Assembly: GCA_009783115.1 (NCBI GenBank) | Contig: WRHT01000009.1 | Span: 1-17,442 of the forward strand | From: Desulfovibrionaceae bacterium | GTDB lineage: Bacteria; Desulfobacterota; Desulfovibrionia; Desulfovibrionales; Desulfovibrionaceae | Length of the DNA stretch: 17,442 bases | Direction of reading: 5' to 3' | Part shown: piece by piece, positions 14,536 through 17,442 of the stretch | Layout of the letters: each line of letters begins with the position of its first letter | How positions within the stretch are numbered: position 1 is the first letter of the stretch | Made by a program: the position numbers and the translations under genes | Notes under the pieces: model-generated | What the model saw: the letters and a program-made list of their open reading frames with translations, nothing else | Databases searched by the model: none | What the model was told of the DNA's origin: nothing

Positions 14536-15210
14536 CTATTCCACCAGGCTGCCGATCCTGCCCCAACGAGGGCCGGAGTCCGCGAAGCCGGAACTGCCCG
14601 CGTCGCCCGCCTTGTCGCCCCAGGACCAATACACGCGCCAAGCCTTGCCTTGGATGAAATCACGCGGCACAAAACCCCAAAAGCGGGAATCCAGGGAATC
14701 GTTACGGTTGTCGCCAAGGGCAAAGTAATGATCCTCGGGCACGGTTATGGGGGCGAAATTATGCGGGTTGCCCCGGACGAAAACCCCCGGATGCACGACC
14801 CCAGACCTGAATAAAAGCGATCCGGAAAGGCGGACGTAAGGTTCGTCCAGAGCCTCGCCGTTGCGGTAGATTTTGTTGTCCCTAGCCTCAATGACGTCTC
14901 CGGGCAGGCCGATGACGCGCTTGATGTAATCTATCCGGGCATTGTCCGGGTTGGGGTCGGGAAAAGTGAACACGATAATGTCGCCGACAGCCGGATCGCC
15001 CAGACGGAAAATTACCCGATCCGTAAAAGGAATCTTGACGTTGTAGCTCAACCGGCTGACCAGGATCTTGTCGCCGATGAGCAGGGTGTTGAGCATGGAC
15101 CCGGAAGGGATCTGATAGGCCTGCACCACAAAAAAGCGAATCAGCATGGCCAGGCAAAAGGCCAGGACCAGGGCTTCTCCGTATTCACGCCAGACAGGTT
15201 TTCTGGTCAT
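14536..15210 (-). CDS. lepB: Signal peptidase I
   Basis: LepB cleaves signal peptides of secreted proteins at the outer face of the inner membrane. The 224 residues have one N-terminal membrane segment at about 12-32 and then the Ser/Lys dyad: Ser38 in 'IPSGSM' and Lys97 in 'YIKRVIGLPGD'. Box C/D 'VGDIIVF' and box E 'ALGDNRNDSLDSRFWG' are also present. It is shorter than the E. coli enzyme because it has only one predicted membrane span and a small domain II. The ATG shares its A with the lepA stop codon (TAATG), so the two genes form the usual lepA-lepB operon and are translationally coupled. No clear intrinsic terminator follows lepB. Confidence 0.95.
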   Translation of the reverse strand: MTRKPVWREYGEALVLAFCLAMLIRFFVVQAYQIPSGSMLNTLLIGDKILVSRLSYNVKIPFTDRVIFRLGDPAVGDIIVFTFPDPNPDNARIDYIKRVIGLPGDVIEARDNKIYRNGEALDEPYVRLSGSLLFRSGVVHPGVFVRGNPHNFAPITVPEDHYFALGDNRNDSLDSRFWGFVPRDFIQGKAWRVYWSWGDKAGDAGSSGFADSGPRWGRIGSLVE

Positions 15211-17009
15211 TATTCATCTCCCACGCGCAAGGCCGCCAGAAAAGCCTCCTGGGGCAGTTCCACATTACCCATGCGCTTCATGCGCTTCTTGCCTTCTTTT
15301 TGTTTTTCCAAAAGTTTGCGCTTGCGGGTAATATCCCCGCCATAACACTTGGCCGTCACGTTTTTGCCCACCGGGGCGTTGCGCTCCCTGGCGATTATCT
15401 TGCCGCCCACGGCGGCCTGGATCACCACCTCAAAAAGCTGCTTGGGAATGGTGCGCTTCAGCTTCAGGGCCAAAGCCCGGCCGTGGGCATAGGCCTTTTC
15501 CCGGTGAATGATCACGGCCAGGGCGTCCACGGGATCGCCGTTAATCAGGATATCCAGGCGCACCAAATCTCCGGGCCGGTAGTCTATAAGCTCATATTCC
15601 ATGGAGGCGTACCCCCTGGAACAGGATTTCAGCCGGTCAAAAAAATCAAAAACAATCTCGGCAAAGGGCATTTCATAACTTACAATTACCCGGCTGCCGG
15701 CCAAGTAGCGCAGATCCTTCTGCCGGCCGCGCTTTTCCTCGCACAGTTTCAGGATATTGCCCACATATTCATGGGGCACATGCACGTCCAAGCGCATGAA
15801 CGGCTCGTAAAAGGCGGCGATGCGCCCGGGATCTGGGAGTTTAACCGGGTTATCCACCCAGAGGGTCCGTCCGTCGGTGCTCTCCACCTTGTAAACCACC
15901 GAAGGGGCGGTGGCAATGAGTTCCACCTGGAATTCGCGCTCCAGGCGCTCCTGGATGATCTCCATGTGCAGAAGCCCCAGGAAACCGCAACGGAAGCCGA
16001 AGCCAAGGGCCTGAGATGTCTCCGCCTCAAAAGAAAACGCCGCATCGTTGAGCTGGAGCTTTTCCAGGGCGGACTTCAATTCCTCGTAGGCGTCGTTGTC
16101 CGTGGGGTAAAGCCCGCAGAAGACCATGGGCTTGACCTCTTTGAAGCCCGGAACCGACGATTCCGCTGGCCGGGAGGCCAGGGTGACGGTGTCCCCCACC
16201 CGGGCGTCGCCGAGCTGTTTGATATTGGCGCATAAAAAGCCCACTTCCCCGGCGGAAAAAGACTCGATATCCACCACTTCCGGGGAAAAAGCGCCCAGGC
16301 GCAACACTTCGTACTCCACCCCGGTGGAAAACAGGCGGATGCGCTCGCCCCTGCGCAGCCTCCCCTCCATCACCCGGAAGAGCACCACCACCCCCTGGTA
16401 AGGATCATACCAGGAATCAAAAATCAGGGCCTTGAGCGGGGCCTCGGGATCGCCTCCGGGCGGCGGCAGACGGCGGATCACCTCCTCCAGGGCCTCTTCC
16501 ACCCCCAGGCCGGTCTTGGCGCTCACCTCCAGGGCTTCAGCGCAGTCCAGGCCGATGGTCTCCTCGATCTCCAGCTTCACCCGGCTCACGTCCGCGCTGG
16601 GCAGATCGATCTTGTTAAGCACCGGGATGATCTCGTGGTTGTAGTCCAGGGCCAGGTAAACATTGGCCAGGGTCTGCGCCTCCACTCCCTGGGTGGCGTC
16701 CACCACCAGCAAGGCGCCGTCGCAGGCCGCCAGCGATCGGGAGACCTCGTAATTGAAGTCCACATGCCCCGGAGTGTCAATAAGATTGAGGATATATTCC
16801 CGGCCGTCCCTGGCCCGGTAAGGAATGCGCACGGTCTGCGCCTTGATGGTGATGCCGCGCTCCCGCTCCAGATCCATGCGATCCAGGTACTGATCACGCT
16901 TGCTGCGCGCGGAGACCAGGCCGGTCAAATCCAGGATGCGGTCCGCCAGGGTGGACTTGCCGTGGTCAATGTGCGCGATGATGCAAAAATTGCGGATGCT
17001 TGCCTGCAT
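15210..17009 (-). CDS. lepA: Elongation factor 4 (ribosomal back-translocase, LepA)
   Basis: LepA is a translational GTPase that acts on the ribosome and is linked to back-translocation and 30S biogenesis. The 599 residues match the family. GTPase motifs are G1 at residues 12-19 ('AHIDHGKS'), G2 'RERGITIK', G3 'DTPGH' and G4 'NKID'. Domains II and III follow, then the EF4-specific C-terminal domain with '[31 protein letters not shown]' (broken across its two strands) and the basic tail '[16 protein letters not shown]'. The start matches the conserved opening '[13 protein letters not shown]'. The Shine-Dalgarno is weak. A strong terminator for the upstream tRNA gene ends 11 bases before the ATG, so the promoter for lepA is unclear: read-through past that terminator, or an initiation site inside it. 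Confidence 0.96.
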   Translation of the reverse strand: MQASIRNFCIIAHIDHGKSTLADRILDLTGLVSARSKRDQYLDRMDLERERGITIKAQTVRIPYRARDGREYILNLIDTPGHVDFNYEVSRSLAACDGALLVVDATQGVEAQTLANVYLALDYNHEIIPVLNKIDLPSADVSRVKLEIEETIGLDCAEALEVSAKTGLGVEEALEEVIRRLPPPGGDPEAPLKALIFDSWYDPYQGVVVLFRVMEGRLRRGERIRLFSTGVEYEVLRLGAFSPEVVDIESFSAGEVGFLCANIKQLGDARVGDTVTLASRPAESSVPGFKEVKPMVFCGLYPTDNDAYEELKSALEKLQLNDAAFSFEAETSQALGFGFRCGFLGLLHMEIIQERLEREFQVELIATAPSVVYKVESTDGRTLWVDNPVKLPDPGRIAAFYEPFMRLDVHVPHEYVGNILKLCEEKRGRQKDLRYLAGSRVIVSYEMPFAEIVFDFFDRLKSCSRGYASMEYELIDYRPGDLVRLDILINGDPVDALAVIIHREKAYAHGRALALKLKRTIPKQLFEVVIQAAVGGKIIARERNAPVGKNVTAKCYGGDITRKRKLLEKQKEGKKRMKRMGNVELPQEAFLAALRVGDE

Positions 17010-17020
17010 AAGCCTAGTTC

Positions 17021-17072
17021 AAAAAGCCCCGCGCCGATCCTCTGCCCTGGGAGGACAGGGGCGGCACGGGGC
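17021..17072 (-). terminator. Compound intrinsic terminator after tRNA-His
   Basis: On the minus strand GCCCCGTGCCG pairs with CGGCGCGGGGC (11 pairs, one G-U) and is followed directly by TTTTT. The loop holds a second hairpin, CCCTG/CAGGG. It lies 8 bases past the tRNA 3' end and ends 11 bases before the lepA ATG. Confidence 0.85.
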
Positions 17073-17080
17073 GTTGTTGT

Positions 17081-17157
17081 TGGGGCGAATGATGGGGCTT
17101 GAACCCACAACCCCCAGAGCCACAATCTGGTGCTCTGCCAATTGAGCTACATCCGCC
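17081..17157 (-). tRNA. tRNA-His (anticodon GTG)
   Basis: On the minus strand the cloverleaf is complete. The acceptor stem GCGGATG/CATTCGC carries an extra G at -1 opposite C73, the hallmark of histidine tRNA, and the 3' CCA is encoded. The D arm is GCTC/GAGC. The anticodon stem CCAGA/TCTGG encloses TTGTGGC, giving anticodon GTG. The T arm is GTGGG/CCCAT with TTCAAGC as loop, including one G-U pair. The stated span includes the -1 G at 17157. A promoter-like sequence lies 19 bases upstream and a strong terminator just downstream, so it is probably a single-gene transcript. Confidence 0.96.
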
Positions 17158-17175
17158 GTAAACGTGAGTTATCTG

Positions 17176-17204
17176 CCTTTACACGCTTGATTGGGCGAGG
17201 TCAA
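17176..17204 (-). promoter_or_regulatory. Probable promoter for tRNA-His
   Basis: On the minus strand TTGACC (17199-17204) and TAAAGG (17176-17181) are separated by 17 bases. Transcription would start near 17169, about 12 bases before the tRNA. The -10 match is modest. Confidence 0.45.
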
Positions 17205-17235
17205 GAGGAGCTGCCGGATCGGCTTCCCGATCAGC

Positions 17236-17264
17236 TTGCCAAAAAAATCAAAAGCGCATATAAG
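17236..17264 (+). promoter_or_regulatory. Promoter for rpsB
   Basis: TTGCCA (17236-17241) and TATAAG (17259-17264) are separated by 17 bases with an A-rich spacer. Transcription would start near 17271, giving a leader of about 128 bases. It is divergent from the tRNA-His promoter. Confidence 0.6.
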
Positions 17265-17299
17265 GCTTCCTTCTTAATGAATCCATCTTCTCCGGCAGG

Positions 17300-17349
17300 C
17301 CCGCCATGCGGGTTCACGGTCGCCCGGGGTGCCGGCGGGAAACCGCCGG
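17300..17349 (+). promoter_or_regulatory. Two leader hairpins upstream of rpsB
   Basis: CCCGC/GCGGG forms a 5-bp stem with a 3-base loop at 17300-17312. CCGGCGG/CCGCCGG forms a perfect 7-bp stem closed by a GAAA tetraloop at 17332-17349. Neither has a T-tract, so they are not terminators. Ribosomal protein genes often carry leader structures bound by their own product; that role is inferred here. Confidence 0.5.
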
Positions 17350-17398
17350 GAACGGCCCGGCCGCGGAGAAGAGTAACCCAACCCCAAGGAGTATCTCT

Positions 17399-17442
17399 CT
17401 GCCTTACGTCAGCATGAAGCAGATGCTGGGGACCGGAGCGCA
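17399..17442 (+). CDS. rpsB: 30S ribosomal protein S2, first codons only (window edge)
   Basis: The reading frame from 17399 gives 'LPYVSMKQMLGTGA', nearly the family opening 'MAYVSMKQMLETGVH'. AAGGAG at 17386-17391 is spaced 7 bases from the CTG at 17399, exactly where the start should be. The expected ATG-GCN codons read CTG-CCT, and two more conserved residues differ (Glu to Gly, Val to Ala). The ATG at 17414 is the only other start but is too far from the ribosome binding site. S2 is essential for the 30S subunit, so either the first bases are misread near a contig end, or CTG is used, or this is a decayed copy. The rest lies outside the window. Confidence 0.6.
   Translation, partial: MPYVSMKQMLGTGA

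Noticed and set aside
15300..16235. Long plus-strand open frame (311 codons) opposite lepA
   Set aside because: lepA is certain from its GTPase motifs; the frame is a GC-driven shadow with no family features.
1..17442. Mobile elements, CRISPR arrays, phage or defence genes
   Set aside because: I found no transposase, integrase, regular spaced repeats or known defence domains on either strand.

Overview
The window looks like ordinary chromosomal DNA from a GC-rich Gram-negative bacterium, most likely a member of Desulfovibrionales or a relative (Desulfobacterota). The reasons are an outer membrane (Pal lipoprotein), a class 1B dihydroorotate dehydrogenase (PyrK/PyrD) in a Gram-negative, an HDOD protein, an HD-GYP response regulator with a small DUF4911-like partner, and paired CxxC/YkgJ-type genes. 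This assignment is inference from gene content; no 16S rRNA gene is present.

Layout. (1) Positions 1-2820, plus strand: the 3' part of an HDOD gene, then pyrK and pyrD, which encode the electron-transfer and catalytic subunits of an NAD-linked dihydroorotate dehydrogenase for pyrimidine synthesis. (2) Positions 2891-6004, minus strand: an ABC-F ATPase preceded in transcription order by two tandem OmpA/Pal-type lipoproteins, read from a strong promoter near 6095-6122. (3) Positions 6005-6358: an AT-rich intergenic region with divergent promoters, phased A-tracts and an inverted repeat. (4) Positions 6359-13080, plus strand: an unrecognised small protein with a possible ribbon-helix-helix N-terminus, a YkgJ-type cysteine-cluster protein, penicillin-binding protein 1A, SSB, an acyl-CoA dehydrogenase, UppS and CdsA. 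Spacing is tight throughout, and PBP1A, UppS and CdsA all serve envelope synthesis. (5) Positions 13050-14412, minus strand: an HD-GYP response regulator and an overlapping DUF4911-like gene that runs into the 3' end of cdsA. (6) Positions 14536-17157, minus strand: lepB and lepA overlap by one base, and upstream of them is tRNA-His(GTG), cut off from lepA by a compound intrinsic terminator. (7) Positions 17158-17442, plus strand: a promoter, leader hairpins and the first codons of rpsB (ribosomal protein S2), in which the expected ATG is CTG.

I see no mobile element, CRISPR array, phage or defence island. I do not see a clearly new biological system. The best leads are the regulatory layout around 6117-6359 with its unknown gene, the small overlapping gene at 13050-13316, the terminator pressed against lepA, and the aberrant rpsB start at the window edge.
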